NCBI GenBank assembly: GCA_029218445.1 | Contig: JAQXRI010000125.1 | Coordinates: 1 to 57,761, forward strand | Length of the DNA: 57,761 nt | From: Prevotellaceae bacterium | Lineage (GTDB): Bacteria; Bacteroidota; Bacteroidia; Bacteroidales; Bacteroidaceae | Direction of reading: 5' to 3' | Shown here: one piece after another, positions 7,335 to 17,130 of the stretch | How positions within the stretch are numbered: position 1 is the first letter of the stretch | Layout of the letters: every line of letters begins with the position of its first letter | Program-made: the position numbers and the translations under genes | Notes under the pieces: generated by a model | Told to the model about the DNA's origin: nothing | The model's database searches: none | Seen by the model: the letters and a program-made list of their open reading frames with translations, nothing else

Positions 7335-9269
7335 TTATCTGAACATTATCAGTGCTTCTTGCGGGGCTACTACGGCCTCTTTCCCGTCAACCACTGACAT
7401 GCCTGCAAGGTTTATTTGTCCGCCTTGGCATACTGTTGTCCACTTGCCTTGTGGTATGGCTATGGTTTGGGCTGTCTTGTTGGAGTTGAGCACTACGATG
7501 ATGTCGCGCCATGAGTCGCCGTTGGCATTGTCCTTGAGACGGAATGCTACGACATTTTCGGGGGCGTTGAGGAAGACGAGGTGCTTGCGCACCATATCGG
7601 CATCGGCCATGCGGAAGGCGGGATGGTTACGGCGCAGTTCGGTGAGGCCACGATAATAGTCAAACACCTGCGGATAGCGGTTGAGGTTGTCCCAATCGAG
7701 CTGGTTGATGTCGTCGGGCGACTTGAAGCTGTTGTGTACACCCTTCTTGTCACGCAACATCTCTTCGCCGGCAAGGATGAATGGCACACCCTGCGAGGTG
7801 AACACTGCCGTCTGGGCCAAAAGGTCAAGGCGAATCAGCTCGTCGGTGGTGATGCCTGGAATGCTGGCCTTAAGGCGGTCAACAAGGCACATGTCGTCGT
7901 GGCAGCTCACATAGCTAATCATCTGTGCAGGCGAGTTGGTCCATGGGGCTTTGGAGTAGTTTACCTTGGTCATGTCAATCTGCGGATGTTCGATGGCTCC
8001 TGCTATGCCGAACTTGATGCTCTCTTCATTGCCTGCAATGGCACCGAGGAATGCCGACTTATGGTCGTCGCTGAACGGGCCACGGATGGCATCGCGCATG
8101 TCGTCGCAGAAGGCTCCGATGCGGTCGAGCAGACGGGTGTTGGCCTTCACGGCGAGTTTTTCGGTCGGATAGGCGCAGGCTCCGGCACTCCAACCTTCGC
8201 CGTACATGTAGATTGAGGGGTCAACCTCGTCGAGTGCCTTACGTATGAGGTTCATCGTCTCGATGTCGTGGATGCCCATAAGGTCGAAGCGGAATCCGTC
8301 GATGTGGTATTCCTTAGCCCAATACAACACCGACTCTATCATGAACTGACGCATGAGAGGTTTCTCGCTGGCCGTCTCGTTGCCGCAGCCAGAGCCGTCG
8401 GAAATCTTGTCGTCGGCTGTCTTGCGATAGTAGTAGTCGGGGTAAGTGAGGTTGAAGTTGCTGTTGTCGATGTCGAAGGTGTGGTTATACACGACGTCGA
8501 GGATGACGCGTATGCCTGCCTTGTGAAGGGCCTGGACCATCTGCTTAAACTCTTTTACCCTTGCCACAGGACATTCGGCGTTGGTGGAATAAGAGCCTTC
8601 TGGAACGTTGTAGTTCAGAGGGTCGTAGCCCCAGTTGTATTGTGGTTCGTTGGGCTTCGACTCATCTACAGAAGCATAGTCGTAGGAAGGAAGAATGTGA
8701 ATGGCATTAACGCCAAGATTCTTCAGATAATATACGGCGCGCGGCTCGGTCAGGGCAAGGAATTTGCCTTTGTGTTCCAGTTTGGAGGTTGGAGAGACGG
8801 AGAAGTCGCGGTGGTGCATCTCGTAGATGACAAGGTCGGTGGGCGACTTGGTCAGCGGACGTTTGTCGCAGCACCAGCCTTCGGGATTGGTTTCTGCCAT
8901 GTCGATGATGGCAGCTCGGCGGCCATTCACTCCCACTGCCTTTGCAAATACACCGGGAGTCTCGCCCAAGGCCTGTTTCTTGGTAACCACTTGGAACGTA
9001 TAGAACATTCCTTTGAGGTCGCCCTTGATGTCGGCAGTCCAAAGGTCGGTGCCAGCGCGTTTCATTTTGACTGTCTTTATTTTTTCTCCGCCAATACCTT
9101 TATTATATATACTTACCGTCACGCTCTTGGCCTTCGACGGGGCGTTGAGCTTGAACGACGATGCTTCCTTTGTGTAGGTCAGCTCATTGAATGTCTGCTG
9201 GGCGGACATTGTTCCGCCAGCCAACATCAATGCTACTACAGTTGTCGTTATCTTTCTTTTTATCTTCAT
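7335..9269 (-). CDS. pulA: Type I pullulanase (GH13_14)
   Basis: 644 residues from the ATG at 9269, which begins a normal signal peptide (MKIKRKITTTVVALMLAGGTMSA); the longer frame from 9308 adds a non-signal-like extension. An N-terminal CBM48-like sandwich is followed by the type I pullulanase signature YNWGYDP (211-217). Region I is DVVYNH (258-263), nucleophile Asp329 in GFRFDL, acid/base Glu358 in YGEGW and Asp458 in SCHDD. It cleaves alpha-1,6 branch points of pullulan and branched dextrins in the periplasm and complements the susA-like enzyme and GH97. It lies 42 bases after susB in the same operon. Confidence 0.9.
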   Translation of the reverse strand: MKIKRKITTTVVALMLAGGTMSAQQTFNELTYTKEASSFKLNAPSKAKSVTVSIYNKGIGGEKIKTVKMKRAGTDLWTADIKGDLKGMFYTFQVVTKKQALGETPGVFAKAVGVNGRRAAIIDMAETNPEGWCCDKRPLTKSPTDLVIYEMHHRDFSVSPTSKLEHKGKFLALTEPRAVYYLKNLGVNAIHILPSYDYASVDESKPNEPQYNWGYDPLNYNVPEGSYSTNAECPVARVKEFKQMVQALHKAGIRVILDVVYNHTFDIDNSNFNLTYPDYYYRKTADDKISDGSGCGNETASEKPLMRQFMIESVLYWAKEYHIDGFRFDLMGIHDIETMNLIRKALDEVDPSIYMYGEGWSAGACAYPTEKLAVKANTRLLDRIGAFCDDMRDAIRGPFSDDHKSAFLGAIAGNEESIKFGIAGAIEHPQIDMTKVNYSKAPWTNSPAQMISYVSCHDDMCLVDRLKASIPGITTDELIRLDLLAQTAVFTSQGVPFILAGEEMLRDKKGVHNSFKSPDDINQLDWDNLNRYPQVFDYYRGLTELRRNHPAFRMADADMVRKHLVFLNAPENVVAFRLKDNANGDSWRDIIVVLNSNKTAQTIAIPQGKWTTVCQGGQINLAGMSVVDGKEAVVAPQEALIMFR

Positions 9270-9311
9270 GATTTTTCTGTTTTGTGGGAGTAAACTCCCT
9301 AACTCCATTTT

Positions 9312-11468
<2,157 letters not shown>

Positions 11469-11476
11469 TTATTTTG

Positions 11477-11503
11477 AGAAGTTAAGGAAGTTAAGGAAGT
11501 TAA
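11477..11503. repeat. Tandem GAAGTTAAG repeat between malQ and susB
   Basis: Three direct copies of a nine-base unit lie just upstream of the malQ stop and 33 bases before the susB start. No opposing arm was seen. Confidence 0.7.
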
Positions 11504-11512
11504 AGACAACTC

Positions 11513-14233
11513 CTATTTTCTTCCACTCTGCGAAATCATTTCCTTCACCGTCTCGTTGAACTCGTCGGAAGCCATGAGCTGCTCGATGGTCATGTGCATG
11601 CGGTAGCGCCAGTAGTGGCGTGGATTGGCGGGGATGTTGATGCGTTCGGCATCGGCATCGGCCAGACGCAGCTTGTCGTCAATGGACAGCCAGTCCTGAA
11701 GCGACAGGAGGCAGAGCATAGAAGGACTTGTCAGATGGCGCATCACTATCTCCTTGGCCAACCAGCCCGGCAGCGGATGCGGGGCGGCACCGCCGCGATG
11801 GAGCATTGTGTTGAAGTAGTCTTGAGTGCGGGCATGGTCTTCGTCCCACCATTGGCGCAGCGTTGACATGTCGTGGGTGGAGATGGTGCATACCGAGCGG
11901 TAAGGGTTGCGCGAGAGATGGCCGAAGCGCACCTTGTCGTCCTTTGGCATCGACTGGATTTCGAGGCTTAGTATGCGCAGCTGGTTCATCACCCATGGCA
12001 CGCAGTCGGGCACCATGCCAAGGTCTTCGGCACACACCAACATGCGTGTGGCCTCAGTCAGGCGTGGCAGCTTCTTCATTGCCTCGTAATACCAGAAGTG
12101 GTTGTTGCGGCGATAGAAGTAGTCGTTGTAAAGACGGTTGAACAAATATTTGTCGGAGTCGTAGAGCGACTCGTAGATGAAGTCGAGCTGAACGCCAATG
12201 CGCGGATGGAACTTCTTCGAGTCCTTACGGTCGCGCAGGAACAGCACATCGCTTATCAGTGCGTAGAGCGAGTCGCGGAGGTCTTCAAGTGACAAGTGAA
12301 GAGTGTCGAGTGATGAGTTTTCTTCACTCTTAACTCTCTTGTACCACGCCTCTACCTTTCGCTGAGTGTCAAACTCCGGCTTCATCTGATAACGCTCGTC
12401 GTCGAGGCGGTCGAGGAACAGTTCCTTCACCTTCGAGGCGTTGCCGCCAAACATGCGGTCGAGCGTCCAGTCAGTAATGAACGGACGGGTGTAGCGGTCT
12501 TCGTCGAAACGCAGTCCGTAGCTCTCTATCTCTTCGCGGGTCATGCCGAGCGAAGGCGAGAACTGGCCGAGCAGGCCATGCACTGCGTCGATGGGTATTT
12601 CCCAAATGCGGAAGAAGCCAAGCACATGGTCGATGCGGTAGGCATCGAAATACTGTGCCATTTTGGTAAAGCGGCGCACCCACCACGAGCATCCGTCGCT
12701 TATCATCTCGTCCCAGTTGTATGTGGGGAAGCCCCAGTTCTGGCCGTTCATAGAGAAGGCATCTGGTGGAGCTCCTGCCTGACCATTGAGGTTGAAGTAA
12801 CGTGGTTCGACCCAAGCCTCCACACCGTCGCGGCTGATGCCAATGGGGATGTCGCCCTTCAGTATCACGCGATTTTCGCGGGCATGGTCGTGGGCGGCAC
12901 GCATCTGAGTGTCGAGAACATACTGCACATAATACCAGAAGGCCACCTTATTATATAGTTCGGTGCCAGCCTTTGCCATTTCGTCGCGCTCCTTGTCGGG
13001 CAGTGCGTGGTGGTCGGGCCACTCGCTGAATGTGGCGTTACCATATAGGTCGCGATAGTAGCAGAACGCGGCGTAAGGCACGAGCCACTCCTTGTTGCCG
13101 TTGAAGAATGCCTTGTAGGCGGCCGCCTTGTCAAGCTTTGCCTTTTCCTGCTCAAACACCTCGCGCAGATATTCCATCTTGGCAGCAAACACACGCTCGT
13201 AGTCAATCTGCGGCAGGGCATTCAGCTCCTTCTGCAGTTCGGCATAATGCTGTCGGCGCGCCTTGTCCTTCAGCTCGGGCAGCTGGCGCAGGTCGGCATA
13301 CTGTGGATGCAGGGCATAGATGCTTATGCTGTTGTAGGGGTAAGAGTCGGTCCAGGTATGGGTTATGTTGGTGTCATTGATGGGCAGAATCTGCAGTATG
13401 CGCTGGCCGGTGCTTGCCACCCAGTCAACCATTTTCGCGAGGTCGCCGAAGTCGCCCACGCCGAAGCTGCCTTCCGAGCGAAGCGAGAATACCGGCACCA
13501 CCACTCCTGCGCCACGCCATGGATAAATGGAGAAGTAGGCATAGCCCAACTCAAACACGGCCACGTCGCCGTTATTCATCTTTGGCACATCAATGCGTCG
13601 GTTGTTGGCGTTCTCCCAAAGCGGGGTGTAGTCATTTTCCGCGTCGAGCACGACAAACTTCATTTCAAAAGCCTCAGCCGTAATGTTTGAGGCGTCGATG
13701 TCGGCCACCCACTCGTTGGGTTGCTGCTCGGTCATGGGGTATGCCTTGATGGCCTCCCAATTGCCCAGTTCGGCAATGTCGCCCATGATGGCCAGCCTCT
13801 CGTTGCCCCTAAGCTGCGGCGCGCGCACCTTGACCTTGATGGTTTTCGAGAACAAGACCTTCTTGGCTTCACTTTTCGTACGCGAAGCCACGCAGTCGGT
13901 CACTGCCGAACTGTAGAGATATGAATCCTCTGGTATGTCTATCCAGTGGTCCATGCACACGTAGTGTACGCCTTTCTCCGAAGTCATGGCCAATCGGTGT
14001 GGCTCGACGAGCCATTCGCGCCTCACTTCAATGCCGTTTTTCACGACACTGTAGAAGTAGTTTATCACCGAGCCGGGCTTGGCCAAAATATTGACACTGC
14101 AACTCCATGTGTTGCCGTCGCATGTCGCCATTTTAAACTGCTCTGTCGCCGTGGCGTTGCCGCTTGGCATTATGTTGAGCATTATCTCCTCGCCAAATAT
14201 TGTACGATAAGACAGATTGAATAGTAATGTCAT
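11513..14233 (-). CDS. malQ: 4-alpha-glucanotransferase with N-terminal starch-binding domains (GH77)
   Basis: 906 residues, no signal peptide, so cytoplasmic. The first 260 residues form CBM20-like beta-sandwiches (for example LRGNERLAIMGDIAELGNW). The GH77 barrel follows, with predicted nucleophile Asp535 (YRIDH), acid/base Glu736 (CAEDLG) and Asp788 (STHDMS). It disproportionates imported maltooligosaccharides to glucose and longer chains. It is about 107 bases downstream of the MFS gene but has its own TACTTTTG -7 element and LacI-type palindrome. A simple-repeat segment (12287-12340) encodes residues about 631-649 in a loop without breaking the frame. Confidence 0.93.
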   Translation of the reverse strand: MTLLFNLSYRTIFGEEIMLNIMPSGNATATEQFKMATCDGNTWSCSVNILAKPGSVINYFYSVVKNGIEVRREWLVEPHRLAMTSEKGVHYVCMDHWIDIPEDSYLYSSAVTDCVASRTKSEAKKVLFSKTIKVKVRAPQLRGNERLAIMGDIAELGNWEAIKAYPMTEQQPNEWVADIDASNITAEAFEMKFVVLDAENDYTPLWENANNRRIDVPKMNNGDVAVFELGYAYFSIYPWRGAGVVVPVFSLRSEGSFGVGDFGDLAKMVDWVASTGQRILQILPINDTNITHTWTDSYPYNSISIYALHPQYADLRQLPELKDKARRQHYAELQKELNALPQIDYERVFAAKMEYLREVFEQEKAKLDKAAAYKAFFNGNKEWLVPYAAFCYYRDLYGNATFSEWPDHHALPDKERDEMAKAGTELYNKVAFWYYVQYVLDTQMRAAHDHARENRVILKGDIPIGISRDGVEAWVEPRYFNLNGQAGAPPDAFSMNGQNWGFPTYNWDEMISDGCSWWVRRFTKMAQYFDAYRIDHVLGFFRIWEIPIDAVHGLLGQFSPSLGMTREEIESYGLRFDEDRYTRPFITDWTLDRMFGGNASKVKELFLDRLDDERYQMKPEFDTQRKVEAWYKRVKSEENSSLDTLHLSLEDLRDSLYALISDVLFLRDRKDSKKFHPRIGVQLDFIYESLYDSDKYLFNRLYNDYFYRRNNHFWYYEAMKKLPRLTEATRMLVCAEDLGMVPDCVPWVMNQLRILSLEIQSMPKDDKVRFGHLSRNPYRSVCTISTHDMSTLRQWWDEDHARTQDYFNTMLHRGGAAPHPLPGWLAKEIVMRHLTSPSMLCLLSLQDWLSIDDKLRLADADAERINIPANPRHYWRYRMHMTIEQLMASDEFNETVKEMISQSGRK
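12287..12340. repeat. AAGTGA/GAGTGA simple inverted repeat inside malQ
   Basis: Units such as AAGTGA, GAAGAGTG and GAGTGATGAG on the plus strand face CTTCACTCTTAACTCTCTTG. This is the same style as the intergenic elements. Translated in the malQ frame it gives a serine/glutamate/leucine-rich loop (VKSEENSSLDTLHLSLE). Confidence 0.6.
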
Positions 14234-14259
14234 TGTTACGATTTTAAGTTTTCACAGGC

Positions 14260-14267
14260 CAAAAGTA
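14260..14267 (-). promoter_or_regulatory. -7 element (TACTTTTG) in front of malQ
   Basis: The TAnnTTTG motif on the minus strand predicts a start near 14253 and a leader of about 20 bases for malQ. The matching -33 box is poor, as expected for a promoter that needs an activator. Confidence 0.55.
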
Positions 14268-14323
14268 CTAATTATTTAGCTTTAGCCTTGTCATATATTG
14301 CGAAAATGGAACATTCTCTTTGC

Positions 14324-14335
14324 GCAAACGTTTGC
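14324..14335. promoter_or_regulatory. LacI-family operator upstream of malQ
   Basis: GCAAACGTTTGC is a perfect 12-base palindrome with the central CG typical of LacI/PurR-family sites. Its centre is 62.5 bases upstream of the malQ -7 element. It lies just beyond the stop codon of the MFS gene. Confidence 0.7.
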
Positions 14336-14340
14336 ACTGC

Positions 14341-15657
14341 CTACATCTTTGCCAGCGTCTTGTCCTTCACCCAGAACACGCATACGGCGCCTATCACGAG
14401 CGACAGTCCGGCCACAATCATCATGTTGTACTGACAACTGCCAACTGCCGACAATATGGCGCCGCCACAGGCCGCAGCCACAATCTGCGGAATGCAGATG
14501 GTGCCGTTGAACAGGCCGAGATATACTCCCATGTGGCCATAGCCTTCAAGGGCGTTGGTGACAATGGCGAAAGGCATGGCGAGCATTGCGGCCCAGGCAC
14601 AGCCAATGAGTACGTAAGGAATGAACAGCATGTACTGGTTGGTGATGTAAGGCACCATACAGAAGCCTAAGCCGCCCACAATGAGGCTCACCGAATAGGC
14701 CACTTTGCGGTCGCGGATGTTGGGAAGTACGGTGGCCCAAATGACGCTGCCCACGGCCTGCACGGCAAACAGCACGCCCACCCAGTTGCCAGCAGCCTGA
14801 TAGCCTGCACTTGTCGGGTCGGCGGTGTTCCAACAGGTTTCGGCAATGGTGCCGTTGGTGTAGGTCCACATATACATGAACGCCGCCCAGCAGAAGAACT
14901 GCACGATGCCAACGGTCCAGAATGCGGCAGGTGCATTCTTTAGCAGTTTGACGATGTTCACCTTGTCTTCGTTGAGGTTGGTTTTCAGACCGTGGTATTC
15001 AGCATATTCAGCCGGTGGCATCTCCTTCACCTTCACCGTGGTGTAGATGACGCAGAGAATGAGTATGGCCGCACCAATGTAGAACGAATAGATTACAGTG
15101 TCGGGTATTACGCCCTTGGCGGCAATGTTGCTAATGCCGAGCATGGTGAACAGGAACGGGAACACATAGCCAACCAGCGAGCCTGCATTGCAGAGGAAAC
15201 TCTGAATGGAATAGGCCAGCGCCTTCTGCTTCTCGTTAACCATGTCGCCCACCAGCATCTTAAACGGCTGCATGGCCAAGTTGATGCTCGTGTCGAGAAA
15301 CATGAGCGAGCAAAGGCCAAACACCATGGCCGTGTTGACCGCCATGCCAAACGAGCCGGAGTTGGGCAGCAGACACATGACAAGAACGGCCACGGCCGCA
15401 CCGATAAACAGATAAGGAATGCGTCGGCCAAAGCGGCACCAAGTCTTGTCGCTCAGCGTTCCGATGACAGGCTGGACGATGATGCCCATCAGCGGCGGCA
15501 GAATCCAGAAATAGCTCAGCTGGTGAGGGTCGGCTCCCAGCGTGGCGAATATTCTTGAGATGTTGGCACTTTGGAGAGCGTAAGCTATCTGCACTCCAAA
15601 AAATCCGAAGCTGATGTTCCATAGCTTCATGAAAGGTAAATCGGGTTTCTTTTTCAT
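14341..15657 (-). CDS. MFS sugar transporter (SLC45 / maltose-type)
   Basis: 438 residues with about 12 membrane helices. Residues 1-60 contain FGVQIAYALQSANISRIFATLGAD, and the loop between helices 2 and 3 reads GTLSDKTWCRFGRRIPYL, the MFS signature typical of SLC45-like sugar/proton symporters. It probably imports maltose or short maltooligosaccharides across the inner membrane for MalQ. It lies 156 bases downstream of the lacI-type regulator and upstream of malQ, all leftward. No lipoprotein or signal features. Confidence 0.85.
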   Translation of the reverse strand: MKKKPDLPFMKLWNISFGFFGVQIAYALQSANISRIFATLGADPHQLSYFWILPPLMGIIVQPVIGTLSDKTWCRFGRRIPYLFIGAAVAVLVMCLLPNSGSFGMAVNTAMVFGLCSLMFLDTSINLAMQPFKMLVGDMVNEKQKALAYSIQSFLCNAGSLVGYVFPFLFTMLGISNIAAKGVIPDTVIYSFYIGAAILILCVIYTTVKVKEMPPAEYAEYHGLKTNLNEDKVNIVKLLKNAPAAFWTVGIVQFFCWAAFMYMWTYTNGTIAETCWNTADPTSAGYQAAGNWVGVLFAVQAVGSVIWATVLPNIRDRKVAYSVSLIVGGLGFCMVPYITNQYMLFIPYVLIGCAWAAMLAMPFAIVTNALEGYGHMGVYLGLFNGTICIPQIVAAACGGAILSAVGSCQYNMMIVAGLSLVIGAVCVFWVKDKTLAKM

Positions 15658-15718
15658 TGTTAATTATTTTTATTTGTATCTCATTTATTGTCCTACGACC
15701 AAAAAACATTTCTCCAGT

Positions 15719-15738
15719 GAGGGAAATTTTGTTCCCTC
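15719..15738. other. Short hairpin upstream of the MFS gene
   Basis: GAGGGAA and TTCCCTC arms with a six-base loop, 60-80 bases before the MFS start. It lacks a U-tract on the leftward side, so it is not a clear terminator. It could be a binding site or leader hairpin. Confidence 0.4.
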
Positions 15739-15762
15739 GTTAGGCAACAATTTTTTTTATTG

Positions 15763-15820
15763 GATATTGAATGTTGAATATTGAAATGCAGCGCATGAAA
15801 TGTTGAATAATATTCAACCT
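15763..15820. repeat. TTGAATATTGAA-type inverted element with GCAGCGCA core after lacI
   Basis: Units of TATTGAATGTTGAATATTGAA (15763-15785) are separated by the core ATGCAGCGCAT (15786-15796) from TTGAATAATATTCAACC. The right arm covers the stop codon of the regulator gene. Confidence 0.65.
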
Positions 15821-16851
15821 CCCACCTCCTTCGTCGTCCCCCTTATTACGAGCCTTGTCTTCACGATGCGTCGCTCCACCTTGCCTTTCGGTATCACGCC
15901 CTCCACCTTTTTTATTAATATGTCAACAGCCTCAGAGCCTACTTTTCGGCCTCGCTGCTCGATGGTTGTAAGCATGGGGTCGCAGGCTATGGCACGCTGT
16001 CCGTTGGTGAATCCGCATATCTGTATGTCCTCAGGCACGCGAAATCCCATACGCTTGGCCGCATACATTATTCCGATGGCCGTATCGTCGTTCACGGCAA
16101 AGAAGCCGTCGGGACGGTCTTCCTTGTTCAACAGCTCGGGCGTAATTATCTCAGCGTCGGGACGGTTGTCGCAAAACCTCGTCAGAGCAGTGTCGATGGG
16201 CAGTTTGTGCTTCAGCAAGGCGTCCTTATAGCCATTGTAGCGGTTCTTTGATATTTCAAGAGTCATGGGCGAGCCGAAGAAGGCTATGCGGCGGCATCCC
16301 GCCTTGATGAGATATTCGACGGCGGTGAACGCTCCCTTATAGTCGTCAACCACCACACGGCTTGCATCCACTCCGGTGCAGATGCGGTCGTAGAACACCA
16401 GTGGCACGCCACTGTCAATCAAGCGGTTGAAGTGGTCGTAGTTTTTAGTGTCCTTGGCCTGCGAAACAATTATGCCGCACACCTTGTTTTCATAAAACGA
16501 CTTGCAAATCTTCACCTCCCGCTCATACTTCTCGTCGCTCACGGCCACCATTATGCGGTAGCCGTGCTTGCTTGCCTCCTCTTCAATGCCTGCAAGCACC
16601 GAAGAGAAGAAGTAGTGGACTATTTCCGGCAGTATCACGCCAATTAGTTTTGGTTGCATCACCTTGCTGTTTCTCAGCGACTCGGCAATAGTGTTGGGGC
16701 AGAAGTTGTGCTCGTTGGCATACTCCTGTATAGCTATGCGCTTGCTTGCGCTTATTCGCGGCGAGTCCTTCAAGGCTCTCGACACCGTGGCTACCGACGT
16801 GCCGAAATGTTCGGCTATGTCCTTCATTGTAAGTTGTGCAAACTCCTTCAT
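15814..16851 (-). CDS. LacI-family transcriptional regulator of the starch locus
   Basis: 345 residues. An N-terminal helix-turn-helix (LTMKDIAEHFGTSVATVSRALKD, residues 7-29) and a hinge are followed by a periplasmic-binding-protein-like sensor domain (LIGVILPEIVHYFF onward, with FYDRICTG and DGFFAVNDDTAIG). It should bind a sugar, probably a maltooligosaccharide or derivative. It is divergent from susC and heads the leftward series MFS-malQ-susB-pulA-susA. Palindromes matching LacI-type sites occur at 14324-14335 and 16952-16973. In the classic Bacteroides system this job is done by the unrelated SusR, so this is a different regulatory solution. Confidence 0.9.
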   Translation of the reverse strand: MKEFAQLTMKDIAEHFGTSVATVSRALKDSPRISASKRIAIQEYANEHNFCPNTIAESLRNSKVMQPKLIGVILPEIVHYFFSSVLAGIEEEASKHGYRIMVAVSDEKYEREVKICKSFYENKVCGIIVSQAKDTKNYDHFNRLIDSGVPLVFYDRICTGVDASRVVVDDYKGAFTAVEYLIKAGCRRIAFFGSPMTLEISKNRYNGYKDALLKHKLPIDTALTRFCDNRPDAEIITPELLNKEDRPDGFFAVNDDTAIGIMYAAKRMGFRVPEDIQICGFTNGQRAIACDPMLTTIEQRGRKVGSEAVDILIKKVEGVIPKGKVERRIVKTRLVIRGTTKEVGG

Positions 16852-16889
16852 TTTTTAGGCTTAGTATGTTTGTTGGCTTTAACCGAGTG

Positions 16890-16897
16890 CAAAGTTA
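16890..16897 (-). promoter_or_regulatory. -7 element (TAACTTTG) of the lacI-type gene
   Basis: Lies 39 bases upstream of the start at 16851. A second leftward TATATTTG at 16971-16978 abuts the operator palindromes, so a further, operator-overlapped promoter for self-regulation is possible. Confidence 0.5.
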
Positions 16898-16951
16898 TGT
16901 ATTTCTTCGCATTGTTGTCATGCCACATTATTTAATAATTACGTTTTCAAT

Positions 16952-16973
16952 GTGCAAACGATTGCACGTGCAA
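16952..16973. promoter_or_regulatory. Two overlapping LacI-type palindromes between lacI and susC
   Basis: GTGCAA-acga-TTGCAC (16952-16967) and TTGCACGTGCAA (16962-16973) overlap. The first resembles the malQ operator core GCAAACG-TTGC. Its centre lies 61.5 bases before the susC -7 element, almost the same distance as at malQ. Confidence 0.65.
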
Positions 16974-17020
16974 ATATAGTGATTTATATCAAAAAATGAA
17001 CAACATTGCAAAAGAAAAAC

Positions 17021-17028
17021 TAATTTTG
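17021..17028 (+). promoter_or_regulatory. -7 element (TAATTTTG) of the susCDEF operon
   Basis: The TAnnTTTG motif followed by GCAGCG predicts a start near 17035 and a leader of about 95 bases. No good -33 TTTG at 19-21 bases, consistent with activator dependence. Confidence 0.55.
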
Positions 17029-17130
17029 CAGCGTGAAACAACGTTTACAAGCATTCAAGCACCCCCAAAGGGGTCAAAACGAAATGAAACATTACATAAC
17101 TAAAGAATTTCAAATAATTTTAAAACATGT

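Noticed and set aside
8268..9293. 341-codon plus-strand frame opposite pulA
   Set aside because: Antisense shadow of the pullulanase gene, no signal or family features.
12287..12340. Frameshift in malQ caused by the simple repeat
   Set aside because: The frame is continuous through the repeat, and catalytic motifs on both sides are in the same frame.
15719..15738. Terminator after lacI
   Set aside because: The hairpin has no U-tract in the leftward direction and lies closer to the MFS start than to the lacI stop.
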